This document shows positions 14,036-21,367 of a stretch of 23,836 nt of DNA, one piece after another. The notes under the pieces were generated by a model. That model was not told the DNA's origin, made no database searches, and saw only the letters and a list, made by a program, of their open reading frames with translations. The position numbers were made by a program, and so were the translations under genes. Numbering within the stretch: the first letter of the stretch is position 1; each line of letters begins with the position of its first letter. Origin of the DNA: Lachnoclostridium sp. UBA3320 (lineage in GTDB: Bacteria; Bacillota; Clostridia; Lachnospirales; Lachnospiraceae); contig DESG01000013.1 of the NCBI GenBank assembly GCA_002361175.1, positions 1 to 23,836 on the forward strand, in the 5' to 3' direction.

Positions 14036-14830
14036 ATGAAGTTAGGATTTATAGGTGCTGGAAATATGGCCAAGGCAATTATAGGAGGGATTTTAAAAAG
14101 TAATATTACAGATAAAAGTAATATAATTGCATCTGATATAACTGATGAGATTATTGACAGTGTGGCAAAAAAATATGGCATAAAGACAACACTTAACAAT
14201 AAAGAAGTGACAAAGGCAGATATACTGTTTTTAGCGGTGAAGCCAATTTATTATAAACAGGTAATAGATGAAATAAAGGATGTTTGTGCCAGTGGTCAAG
14301 TAATTGTTACAATCGCAGCAGGAAAATCTCTTAAATGGACTGAGAATGCTTTTGGAGGTGAAAGAAAAATTGTAAGAACTATGCCTAATACTCCTGCGCT
14401 TGTAGGTGAGGGTATAACAGCAGTATGTCCTAATAAAAACGTTACAGAGGAAGAACTTGAAAATGTAATTAAACTTATTAAATCATTTGGAAAAGCAGAA
14501 GTTGTAGAAGAGAGACTTATGGATGCTGTAGTAGCAGTAAGTGGAAGCTCGCCAGCATATGTATTTATGTTTATAGAAGCTATGGCAGATGCAGCTGTGG
14601 CAGAAGGAATGCCAAGAGTGCAAGCATATCAGTTTGCGGCTCAGTCAGTTCTTGGAAGTGCAAAAATGGTGCTTGAAACAGGTATGCATCCTGGAGCATT
14701 AAAAGATATGGTGTGTTCACCAGCAGGCACAACTATTGAAGCTGTAAGGATTCTTGAAAAGACAGGTTTTAGAAGCAGTGTTATGGAATGCATGAAAGAG
14801 TGTGCAGATAAGTCAAGGTCAATGAGGTAG
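14036..14830 (+). CDS. proC: Pyrroline-5-carboxylate reductase
   Basis: ProC reduces pyrroline-5-carboxylate to proline with NAD(P)H. The 264-residue protein starts with the Rossmann motif LGFIGAGNMAKAIIGG. Further motifs are ILFLAVKP, VIVTIAAGKS, VRTMPNTPALVGEGITA, VSGSSPAYVFMFIEAMADAAV and the C-terminal signature VCSPAGTTIEAVRILE. Length is typical. AAAGGAAA precedes the ATG. It lies between the ASKHA gene and a peptidase gene on the same strand; no proA/proB is in the window. Confidence 0.95.
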   Translation: MKLGFIGAGNMAKAIIGGILKSNITDKSNIIASDITDEIIDSVAKKYGIKTTLNNKEVTKADILFLAVKPIYYKQVIDEIKDVCASGQVIVTIAAGKSLKWTENAFGGERKIVRTMPNTPALVGEGITAVCPNKNVTEEELENVIKLIKSFGKAEVVEERLMDAVVAVSGSSPAYVFMFIEAMADAAVAEGMPRVQAYQFAAQSVLGSAKMVLETGMHPGALKDMVCSPAGTTIEAVRILEKTGFRSSVMECMKECADKSRSMR

Positions 14831-14865
14831 GTTCTTTTTATCTTAAAAAATCATATATCTATTAT

Positions 14866-15501
14866 ATGAAGAAAAAAAGATTTTTTTATATAATCCTTGC
14901 TTTTATAACATTTTCATGTGTATTATATTGTGTACAATGGAAAGAAGATATAGAAAAAAGGATTAATATACGCACACAGCTTGAAAAACAGGATGCAGGT
15001 ATATATGCACATATTTTACTTAAAGAAATGGAATATTTTCCAGTGTGTCCAGATAATACTAAAAAAGTAGATTATTATTTTGAAAATGGCTATGGTACAG
15101 GAAGGACGTATGGAGGTGAAAGAAAACATGAAGGCATTGATATAATGTCTTCTGTTAATAAGCCAAGATGCCTAAAAATAAGGTCTGTTTCTGATGGAAT
15201 TGTAGAAAAAAAAGGCTGGCTTGAACTTGGGGGATATCGACTTGGCATAAGAAGTAAGTCGGGAATTTATTATTATTATGCACATCTTGACCAATATAAA
15301 GATGGAATAGAGCAGGGACAACATATTGATGCTGGCGAAGTAATTGGATATATGGGAAATACAGGATATGGACCAGAAGTAACAAAAGGACAGTTTGATG
15401 TCCATTTGCATTTTGGAATTTATGTTGACAAAGGTGACAGTGAAGTAAGCTTAAACCCTTACTATCTTCTGGAATATTTGTCGGATAAACAGATAAATTG
15501 A
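14866..15501 (+). CDS. Membrane-anchored M23 (LytM-type) peptidase
   Basis: The 211-residue protein has an N-terminal lysine-rich start and one hydrophobic helix (about 6-23), then a LytM fold. The zinc and catalytic residues are all visible: HEGID (H88, D92), YAH (H140) and HLHF (H180, H182). This makes an active cell-wall endopeptidase plausible, cutting peptidoglycan crosslinks outside the membrane. No clear ribosome binding site precedes the ATG at 14866; the nearest purine-rich stretch is at the proC stop. Resemblance to the SpoIIQ/SpoIIIAH-type forespore peptidases is general only. It may be read as part of the run with proC and the alarmone synthetase gene 12 nt downstream. Confidence 0.86.
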   Translation: MKKKRFFYIILAFITFSCVLYCVQWKEDIEKRINIRTQLEKQDAGIYAHILLKEMEYFPVCPDNTKKVDYYFENGYGTGRTYGGERKHEGIDIMSSVNKPRCLKIRSVSDGIVEKKGWLELGGYRLGIRSKSGIYYYYAHLDQYKDGIEQGQHIDAGEVIGYMGNTGYGPEVTKGQFDVHLHFGIYVDKGDSEVSLNPYYLLEYLSDKQIN

Positions 15502-15513
15502 CAGGGGGAAAGC

Positions 15514-16344
15514 ATGGAAACACAACTTTGGAGAGAGATGTTAGGACCATACCGTCAGGCGGTAGATGAACTTGTAGTAAAATTTTCACATGTTAAACAG
15601 GAGTACCAAGATGCAAGAATGTATTCTCCAATAGAATCAGTATCTGGAAGAGTTAAAAGAATTTCTAGTATTCTTGATAAGGCGCAGAGAAAAGGTATTC
15701 CTATAGAACAGATTGAAGAAAAGATTGAAGATATTGCAGGGGTACGTATAATATGCCAGTTTGTAGAGGATATAAATACCGTTGTTGATATTATACGCAA
15801 ACGCAATGACTTGACTGTTAAACATGAAAAGGATTATATAACAAAAAGTAAACCAAGCGGATATAGAAGTTATCATATGATTGTGTATTATACAGTCCAG
15901 ACTTTTGGCGAACCAAGAACTATTACAGCAGAGATACAAATAAGAACTCTTGCAATGAACTTTTGGTCAACTATTGAACATTCTCTACAGTATAAATACA
16001 AAGAAAATATGCCTGATAGGTTAAGGGAGCGGCTTTTACGTGCTGCAGATGCAGTTGAAGTACTTGATAATGAGATGGCTTCTGTACGTGATGAAATTAT
16101 GGACGCACAAAATTCTAACAGGCAGAAAGCAAATATTATAACAAACATATTAAATAATATTGAAAATCTTTATCATATAGCAAATGAGAGAGAAGTTTCA
16201 AAGATACAAAAAGAATTTTTTGAACTATACAAAAAAGACGATATGGCACTTTTAAAAAGATTTAATAAAGAACTTGATGTGTTGTCAGAAACATATCGTG
16301 CACAGAGTATACAGTCGTTGACAGGCTCTTTTACGGATTTATAA
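15514..16344 (+). CDS. Small alarmone (p)ppGpp synthetase, RelQ-like
   Basis: This 276-residue protein has a single RelA/SpoT synthetase domain and neither the HD hydrolase nor the TGS/ACT domains of long RSH proteins. Conserved segments are DIAGVRIIC (D73, Mg/ATP site), KPSGYRSYHMIV (about 113-124), EIQIRT (E140) and FWSTIEHSLQYK. Such enzymes transfer pyrophosphate from ATP to GTP or GDP during stress. It is longer than B. subtilis RelQ (about 211 residues) through a C-terminal helical extension (about 205-276). ACAGGGGGAAA precedes the ATG. It lies between the M23 peptidase and an rRNA methyltransferase gene. Confidence 0.93.
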   Translation: METQLWREMLGPYRQAVDELVVKFSHVKQEYQDARMYSPIESVSGRVKRISSILDKAQRKGIPIEQIEEKIEDIAGVRIICQFVEDINTVVDIIRKRNDLTVKHEKDYITKSKPSGYRSYHMIVYYTVQTFGEPRTITAEIQIRTLAMNFWSTIEHSLQYKYKENMPDRLRERLLRAADAVEVLDNEMASVRDEIMDAQNSNRQKANIITNILNNIENLYHIANEREVSKIQKEFFELYKKDDMALLKRFNKELDVLSETYRAQSIQSLTGSFTDL

Positions 16345-16370
16345 AATATACTAAAATTAAGGAGTAATTA

Positions 16371-17747
16371 ATGATTACACTTCCTGATAAATACTGTAAA
16401 AATATGAAAGAATTACTGGGAGAAGATGGATTTAACAGCTATCTTGAAAGTTTTTCGCAAAAACCACAGCCAGCTTTTAGAATTAATACATTAAAAGTAG
16501 ATTTAGAAAAATGGAAAGAAATCTGTCCTTTTAGTATAGAAAGAGTGCCATGGTGTGAGAAAGGCTTTATAACTAGTGAAGATACGAAAAAAATGTTGTC
16601 AAAGCACCCTTATTATTTTGCAGGACTTTATTATATACAAGAACCAAGCGCAATGCTGCCAGCTTCTATACTTCCAATAGAAAAAGGTGATAGGGTACTT
16701 GACTTATGTGCTGCACCTGGTGGAAAGTCCGTAGAGATAGCTGCAAAACTTAATGGAAGTGGTCTTCTTGTCGCTAATGATATTAGTGTATCAAGAGCTA
16801 TGGCACTTGCCAAGAATTTACAGATAGCCGGAGCTTCTAATATACTGGTGACAGCAGAACCTCCAGAGCGTCTTACACCTTATTTTAAAGAGTATTTTGA
16901 CAAAATACTTTTAGATGTACCATGTTCAGGAGAAGGAATGTTTAGACGTGAACCTGATATGATAAAAAACTGGATAAATAAAGGTCCTAAGTATTATTCT
17001 AAAATACAAAAAGAAATACTTAATGAAGCATACCAAATGCTTAAACCAGGAGGAAATCTTGTATATTCAACATGTACATTTTCTGTTGAAGAAGATGAGG
17101 AAATAATACAATGGTTTATAAGTAAATACAGTGATATACAAATATGTGATATACCTTATAGAGAGGGATTTTCGTATGGAAACTTAGAAAAATGTGTAAA
17201 AATTTTTCCACATATTGCAAAAGGTGAAGGACATTTTGTTGCACTTTTGCAAAAGAGTGGTAAGTGCCATAATAATACAGATAATATCACTCAAAAAAAA
17301 CTTAATGAAAAGAATGATAATAAAGAAAATAAATATCAAAATAAGATAAAAGCTGTGTTAGCAGAGTTTGTTTCACCGAAATGTTATGAAAAATATTGTC
17401 TGGCTGAAAAGAAAAATATTATATATCTTATACCAAAAGAAACAGCAGGCATTAAAAACCTTAGAATTATACAAAATGGCATTATAGCGGGAGAAATTAA
17501 AAAGAATTTTGAACCTTCGATTCAGCTTGCCCTCTCAGCGCATATTTGTTCTTATAAACATAAACTAGTATTATCTTGTACAGATATAGATGTGATAAAA
17601 TATCTAAAAGGTGAAACTATAAATATTGATACAGATTATAAAGGCTGGCTGCTCGTCACAGTTGACGGATTTGTTCTAGGCTGGGGAAAAGCAGATGGCA
17701 ATAAAAGACTAAAAAATAAATATTATGCAGGCTGGCGCATGATGTAA
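16371..17747 (+). CDS. rsmF: rRNA cytosine-C5 methyltransferase, RsmF/YebU-like
   Basis: This 458-residue Nol1/Nop2/Sun-family enzyme methylates cytosine C5 in rRNA using SAM. The SAM loop DLCAAPGGKS spans 111-120. DVPCSGEGMFRR carries C185, the release cysteine in family terms, and YSTCTFS carries C235, the nucleophile. A C-terminal extension (about 310-458) ends in KGWLLVTVDGFVLGWGKADG, which fits the PUA-like RNA-binding part of RsmF-type proteins. The linker around residues 300-325 is rich in N/K. AAGGAG precedes the ATG. Which cytosine it modifies is inferred from the family only. Confidence 0.9.
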   Translation: MITLPDKYCKNMKELLGEDGFNSYLESFSQKPQPAFRINTLKVDLEKWKEICPFSIERVPWCEKGFITSEDTKKMLSKHPYYFAGLYYIQEPSAMLPASILPIEKGDRVLDLCAAPGGKSVEIAAKLNGSGLLVANDISVSRAMALAKNLQIAGASNILVTAEPPERLTPYFKEYFDKILLDVPCSGEGMFRREPDMIKNWINKGPKYYSKIQKEILNEAYQMLKPGGNLVYSTCTFSVEEDEEIIQWFISKYSDIQICDIPYREGFSYGNLEKCVKIFPHIAKGEGHFVALLQKSGKCHNNTDNITQKKLNEKNDNKENKYQNKIKAVLAEFVSPKCYEKYCLAEKKNIIYLIPKETAGIKNLRIIQNGIIAGEIKKNFEPSIQLALSAHICSYKHKLVLSCTDIDVIKYLKGETINIDTDYKGWLLVTVDGFVLGWGKADGNKRLKNKYYAGWRMM

Positions 17748-17774
17748 TTATACCAGTCTTTAGAGGAATTAGAT

Positions 17775-18338
17775 GTGAAAGTTAAAAAAGGTGATTACGG
17801 ATATTTAAATAACAGAAAGAAAAAAGCTTTAATCGGAGTTTTTGCAATGATTGCTTTAGGATTGGCAGTTTTTATTATTGGGCTTTTTTTAAATAAAATG
17901 TCTAATAGAAATATTTTTTCAGTAATTGCAGTTTTATTTGTACTTCCAGGCGCAAAGTTTCTTGTAAGATTTATTGTAACATTTCCATACCATTCTATGG
18001 ATATGAAAATATATGAAAAAATTAAAAAACATACAGATGAAAAGATGGAACTTTATTCAGATATGATTATTACATCATCTGAGAAAATTATGTATTTAGG
18101 ATTTATTGCTGTTGGGAATAAATGTGTTGTAGCTCTTCTTGGCAATGAAAAACAAGAAATAGAATATATAAGAAAATATTTAAGCAATGGAGTAAGAAAT
18201 TGGGGAGAGGGCTATAAGGTCAAAATCTTTGAAGATGAAAAAAGCTTTCTAAAAGAAATTGACAGTATAAAAACAGAAGATGTCAATGAAGAAGAAGAGC
18301 GAAATGTTAAATCATATCTTCTTTCACTTGTTGTATAG
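17775..18338 (+). CDS. Two-helix membrane protein of unknown function
   Basis: The 187-residue protein starts at GTG with an AGAGGA ribosome binding site 8 nt upstream; an ATG two bases before is immediately followed by a stop and is not used. A lysine-rich N-terminus is followed by two transmembrane helices (about 17-39 and 47-69) with a very short loop, then a soluble ~115-residue domain that probably lies in the cytoplasm. The soluble part has alternating strands and helices and no recognisable catalytic motif. I do not recognise the family. It is tightly packed between two RNA-modification genes, 27 nt after one and 13 nt before the other, so it is co-transcribed with them. Confidence 0.8.
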   Translation: MKVKKGDYGYLNNRKKKALIGVFAMIALGLAVFIIGLFLNKMSNRNIFSVIAVLFVLPGAKFLVRFIVTFPYHSMDMKIYEKIKKHTDEKMELYSDMIITSSEKIMYLGFIAVGNKCVVALLGNEKQEIEYIRKYLSNGVRNWGEGYKVKIFEDEKSFLKEIDSIKTEDVNEEEERNVKSYLLSLVV

Positions 18339-18351
18339 AGGGGTATTGTAA

Positions 18352-19365
18352 ATGCAAGTTTTAAAGGTTACATCACAAGACGAGGGACAGAGACTTGATA
18401 GGTTTCTTGCAAAGTTTATGCCTAAAGCACCAAAAAGTTTTTTTTATAAAATGATGCGTAAAAAAAATATTGTGCTTAATGGGAAAAAAGTGGAAGGCAA
18501 TGAAAAGATAGCAGCAGGAGATGAGATAAAACTTTTCTTGTCTGATGCAACTATAGCAGAATTTAGCGAAAAAACATTTGTAAATATACCTTTATGCAAT
18601 TCTTTTATGACACTTGATATTATATATGAAGATGATGATATTATAGTTATAAACAAGCCTGTTGGTATGTTGTCACAGAAGGCAGATAAAAATGATATTT
18701 CTGTTGTTGAATATATTAATTCATATCTTTTACAAAAACAAGAAATGGGTGGTACGGATATCTCACAGGCATTTCGTGCTGGGGTATGTAACAGACTTGA
18801 CAGAAATACAAGTGGTCTTATAGTTGCTGGAAAGTCTGTTAAGGGGCTTCAGTATATGGGAAATATATTTAGGCAGAGGGAATTAAAGAAGTATTACCTT
18901 TGCATAGTAAAAGGCAAAATAGAAAAATCTGCAAGTCTTAATGGCTATCTTGTAAAACATGAAAATCACAACAATGTTACTATAACACAGAATGAAACTG
19001 CTGGCTCTTCAAAGATTATAACTGAATATATGCCTTTGGGATATGGAAAACTTTTAGATAACATTTATACATTGCTAAAAGTACATCTTGTAACAGGTAA
19101 AGCACATCAGATAAGGGCGCATTTAAAAAGTATAGGCTGCCCTATTGTAGGTGATGCAAAGTATGGTTATAAAGATGTATACCAGATATTTAAACATAAG
19201 TTTGGACTTAAACATCAACTTCTACATGCATGGCGTTTAGAATTTGGAAATTATAGTAAGATACCAGCAAAATATCATGGTATGGTTTTTGAAGCACCAC
19301 TTCCGAAAGAGTTTGAGAATATTATGAAAGGTCTTGATATGGACATAAGCATTTTAAGGAGGTAA
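18352..19365 (+). CDS. RluA-family pseudouridine synthase
   Basis: The 337-residue protein has an N-terminal S4 RNA-binding domain (about 12-70, RLDRFLAKFMP and VLNGKKV) and a catalytic pseudouridine synthase domain. The RluA-family motif NRLDRNTSGL carries the catalytic D150. Other conserved segments are INKPVGML and VTGKAHQIRAHL with YGDAK-like VGDAKYG downstream. It isomerises specific uridines in rRNA; RluC/RluD-type specificity cannot be decided by eye. The ribosome binding site is weak (GAGGGG). recU follows after 5 nt. Confidence 0.93.
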   Translation: MQVLKVTSQDEGQRLDRFLAKFMPKAPKSFFYKMMRKKNIVLNGKKVEGNEKIAAGDEIKLFLSDATIAEFSEKTFVNIPLCNSFMTLDIIYEDDDIIVINKPVGMLSQKADKNDISVVEYINSYLLQKQEMGGTDISQAFRAGVCNRLDRNTSGLIVAGKSVKGLQYMGNIFRQRELKKYYLCIVKGKIEKSASLNGYLVKHENHNNVTITQNETAGSSKIITEYMPLGYGKLLDNIYTLLKVHLVTGKAHQIRAHLKSIGCPIVGDAKYGYKDVYQIFKHKFGLKHQLLHAWRLEFGNYSKIPAKYHGMVFEAPLPKEFENIMKGLDMDISILRR

Positions 19366-19370
19366 TATCG

Positions 19371-19907
19371 TTGTGGAACTCAAGAGGATTAAGGGGTTCA
19401 ATGCTTGAGGAAGCATTAAATTATACTAATAATAAGTATCGTCAAGAAAAACTTGCATTAGTTCAGAAAATACCTACTCCTATAACTCCTATGGAAATAA
19501 ACAAAGAAAGACATCATATTACACTTGCATACTTTGAACAAAAAAGCACTGTTGATTACATCGGAAATATACAAGGGATTCCTGTGTGTTTCGATGCCAA
19601 AGAATGTGCAACAGATACCTTTCCTTTACAAAATATACATGAGCATCAAATTAAATTTATGCAAGAATTTGAAATACAACAAGGAATAGCTTTTTTAATA
19701 ATATATTTTACAAGCGTAGGAATATGCTATTATGTTCCATGCAGAGATGTGCTCAAATTCTGGAATAGAGCATTAAACGGCGGCAGAAAGAGTTTTAAAC
19801 GTGAGGAACTTGATAAAGATTTTATAATAAATATTACAAATCAGGTATATATACATTATCTGGAAACAGTGAATAGGGATTTACATATAAGGGATGTGAC
19901 AGAATAA
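19371..19907 (+). CDS. recU: Holliday junction resolvase RecU
   Basis: RecU cuts Holliday junctions in Firmicutes and works with RuvAB and RecA. The 178-residue protein starts at TTG, chosen because an ideal AAGGAGGT lies 7 nt upstream and because the first residues, WNSRGLRGSMLEEALN, form the conserved RecU N-terminus. The PD-(D/E)XK-type active site reads STVDYIGN...CFDAKEC (D62, D75, K77), with Asp at the position that is Glu in B. subtilis RecU. YYVPCRDVLKFW matches the C-terminal family region. The HPt gene starts one base after the stop, indicating coupling. Unlike in Bacillus, it is not next to a penicillin-binding protein gene. Confidence 0.92.
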   Translation: MWNSRGLRGSMLEEALNYTNNKYRQEKLALVQKIPTPITPMEINKERHHITLAYFEQKSTVDYIGNIQGIPVCFDAKECATDTFPLQNIHEHQIKFMQEFEIQQGIAFLIIYFTSVGICYYVPCRDVLKFWNRALNGGRKSFKREELDKDFIINITNQVYIHYLETVNRDLHIRDVTE

Positions 19908-19908
19908 T

Positions 19909-20271
19909 ATGCAAAAGGAATTTAAGGATGAATTAATTAAAACAGGTGTAGATTTTGATGGTGCTGTGAGCCGATTTATTAACAGCGAAGAAATATATGA
20001 GGAATTTTTATATAGGTTTCCCTCTGATAAAAATCTTTCACAGCTAGAAAAATTTTTGTCAGAAGGAGATATAGAAGCGGCATTTAAAAAGGCTCATACT
20101 CTCAAAGGGCTTACAAGCAATTATGGTTTTGTAAAAATGTATGAAAAGGTGATTCCAGTTGTAAATATACTTAGAAGCGGCTCTGCTGATGGAATAGAAG
20201 AACCACTTATAGAATTAAAGAAAAATTATAACTTTATGTGTGATATTATAAATAAGTACAGAGGTTTTTAA
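19909..20271 (+). CDS. Stand-alone HPt (histidine phosphotransfer) protein
   Basis: The 120-residue all-helical protein carries the HPt signature AHTLKGLTSNYGF, with the phospho-accepting H63. It is a typical length for a stand-alone HPt module that relays phosphate between response regulators. There is no histidine kinase or receiver gene in the window. Its ATG is one base after the recU stop, so it is probably translated by coupling; no separate ribosome binding site is seen. The partner kinase is unknown. Confidence 0.87.
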   Translation: MQKEFKDELIKTGVDFDGAVSRFINSEEIYEEFLYRFPSDKNLSQLEKFLSEGDIEAAFKKAHTLKGLTSNYGFVKMYEKVIPVVNILRSGSADGIEEPLIELKKNYNFMCDIINKYRGF

Positions 20272-20292
20272 TTTATAAAATTAAGCAATTTT

Positions 20293-20344
20293 AAATGGAG
20301 ATGTTGTATTAAGGAAAATATATTATAATACAACATCCCCATTT
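20293..20344. terminator. Long bidirectional terminator between HPt gene and spoVT
   Basis: A 19-bp stem (20293-20311 with 20326-20344), interrupted by a single A-C mismatch, has a 14-nt loop and lies between two convergent genes. A-rich bases precede it and T-rich bases follow it on both strands. Confidence 0.8.
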
Positions 20345-20380
20345 CTCATTTTAAAAATTAATAGATTCTATTTTTCTTGT

Positions 20381-20926
20381 TTACTGTTCCATTTGTTTGC
20401 CTAAAAAATTTGCAGCCGTTGCAGTTAGTTTCTTTTCTGTTTCACCAAATTGTGCCTTTCCTTCTTTAGATAAAAGGACTACAGCCCCGATTGCATCGCC
20501 CTCGCAAATAATAGGGCTGATTGCTTCAAATGAAAAATGTTCTTCTTCGTTGGCGATTGTCTTATAATTCTTTTCGCCGCCTGATGCAAGCACTGATTGT
20601 CTATCATCAATTACTTGTTCTAATTCTTTACTTACAGGCTTTTGTAAAAGTTCTTTCTTGCCGCCGCCTGATGCTGCAATAACTATATCCCTGTCAGCTA
20701 TTGCAACTATATGACCTGTTGTCTGCGACAATGCTTCTGCATATTGTTTAGCAAATTCACCTAAATCTCCCATCATTGAATATTTTTTTAAAACAATCTG
20801 ACCTTCACGGTCGGTATATATTTCTAGCGGATCGCCTTCACGGATTCTTAAAGTACGTCGGATTTCTTTAGGAATTACTACTCTTCCTAAATCATCTATC
20901 CTTCTTACAATTCCTGTTGCTTTCAT
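20381..20926 (-). CDS. spoVT: Stage V sporulation protein T, AbrB-family regulator
   Basis: SpoVT is a late forespore transcription factor that tunes sigma-G gene expression and spore properties. The 181-residue protein has an N-terminal AbrB/MazE-type swapped-hairpin DNA-binding domain (MKATGIVRRIDDLGRVVIPKEIRR-type start, residues 1-50) and a C-terminal GAF-like domain (about 55-181) with AIADRDIVIAASGGGKKELL and EGDAIGAVVLLSKEGK. Length and domain order match B. subtilis SpoVT. GGAGG lies 10 nt before the ATG. A sigma-G-like promoter is found 96 nt upstream, with a hairpin in the leader. Confidence 0.95.
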   Translation of the reverse strand: MKATGIVRRIDDLGRVVIPKEIRRTLRIREGDPLEIYTDREGQIVLKKYSMMGDLGEFAKQYAEALSQTTGHIVAIADRDIVIAASGGGKKELLQKPVSKELEQVIDDRQSVLASGGEKNYKTIANEEEHFSFEAISPIICEGDAIGAVVLLSKEGKAQFGETEKKLTATAANFLGKQMEQ

Positions 20927-20956
20927 TATTTAATTGTCCTCCATTTCCAGTTAAAT

Positions 20957-20994
20957 CACAGACAATAAGCCTTTTATCTGACTGTATGTCTGTG
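20957..20994. other. Hairpin in the spoVT leader
   Basis: CACAGACA (20957-20964) and TGTCTGTG (20987-20994) form a perfect 8-bp stem with a 22-nt loop inside the predicted 5' leader of spoVT. On the plus strand it is followed by GGCTATTTTT and so resembles a terminator, possibly closing transcripts that run toward spoVT from its 3' side. Confidence 0.5.
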
Positions 20995-21021
20995 GCTATT
21001 TTTCATAATTGGTTATGAAAT

Positions 21022-21050
21022 TATTATGTGGAAAGAGGAAATTTTTATTC
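21022..21050 (-). promoter_or_regulatory. Sigma-G-like promoter of spoVT
   Basis: On the minus strand, GAATA (21046-21050) and CATAATA (21022-21028) are separated by exactly 17 nt, a full match to GHATR-N17/18-CATNHTA. spoVT is a known sigma-G target in B. subtilis. The spore-protein gene at the other end of the window has the same CATAATA -10. Confidence 0.55.
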
Positions 21051-21135
21051 ATAATACCAGTTTTCTTTGCGTATATTTGCAATCCGTTTTATGGAAATTA
21101 TGGTATTTTTTTCCGAAAAGAGGAAAATCTAAAAA

Positions 21136-21161
21136 AAGAAACGCCCAACGAAGCGTTTCTT
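21136..21161 (+). other. Perfect hairpin before a possible small ORF
   Basis: AAGAAACGC (21136-21144) pairs with GCGTTTCTT (21153-21161), a 9-bp stem with an 8-nt loop, immediately before an AAAGGAGAA ribosome binding site. No T-run follows directly, so it is not a classical terminator; a leader or small-RNA element is possible. Confidence 0.55.
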
Positions 21162-21173
21162 AAAGGAGAAGGT

Positions 21174-21266
21174 ATGAAAAAATTTAAGCACTTATCAAAT
21201 GTTTTCGTTTCATTTGATAAATATATTATATTCAGAGTTTATGAATTGCCAATGTGTAAGCTGTGA
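21174..21266 (+). CDS. Possible 30-residue peptide
   Basis: An ATG with a good ribosome binding site (AAAGGAG, 21162-21168, 5 nt away) opens a 30-codon frame. The product is basic and aromatic at the start (MKKFKHLSN) and contains one cysteine. Its coding sequence includes a perfect 10-bp hairpin, TTATCAAATG (21192-21201) with CATTTGATAA (21211-21220). I recognise no family. It may be a leader peptide, part of a small RNA, or chance. Confidence 0.3.
   Translation: MKKFKHLSNVFVSFDKYIIFRVYELPMCKL
21192..21220 (+). other. Perfect 10-bp hairpin upstream of the DUF262 gene
   Basis: TTATCAAATG (21192-21201) and CATTTGATAA (21211-21220) enclose a 9-nt loop (TTTTCGTTT). ATATATTATA follows. Together with the hairpin at 21136-21161 it makes a structured stretch in the 440-nt region between spoVT and the DUF262 gene. 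Confidence 0.55.
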
Positions 21267-21282
21267 ATAAAATGTAAACATA

Positions 21283-21312
21283 TTGTAAATTTATAGATAA
21301 AACGGTTATAAT
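21283..21312 (+). promoter_or_regulatory. Candidate promoter for the DUF262 gene
   Basis: TTGTAA (21283-21288) and a perfect TATAAT (21307-21312) with 18-nt spacing lie about 55 nt before the start codon. Confidence 0.5.
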
Positions 21313-21367
21313 ATGTTATAATAATTTCAATTAATAACCTATACTGAAGAATGAAAGAGGTGTTTTG

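Noticed and set aside
15155..15589. 144-residue minus-strand frame opposite the M23 peptidase gene
   Set aside because: It is antisense to a gene with a complete active site, its composition is typical of a shadow frame, and it has no ribosome binding site.
21009..21266. 85-residue plus-strand frame with a hydrophobic start
   Set aside because: It has no ribosome binding site at its start and overlaps the spoVT promoter. Its last 30 codons coincide with the smaller frame that does have one.
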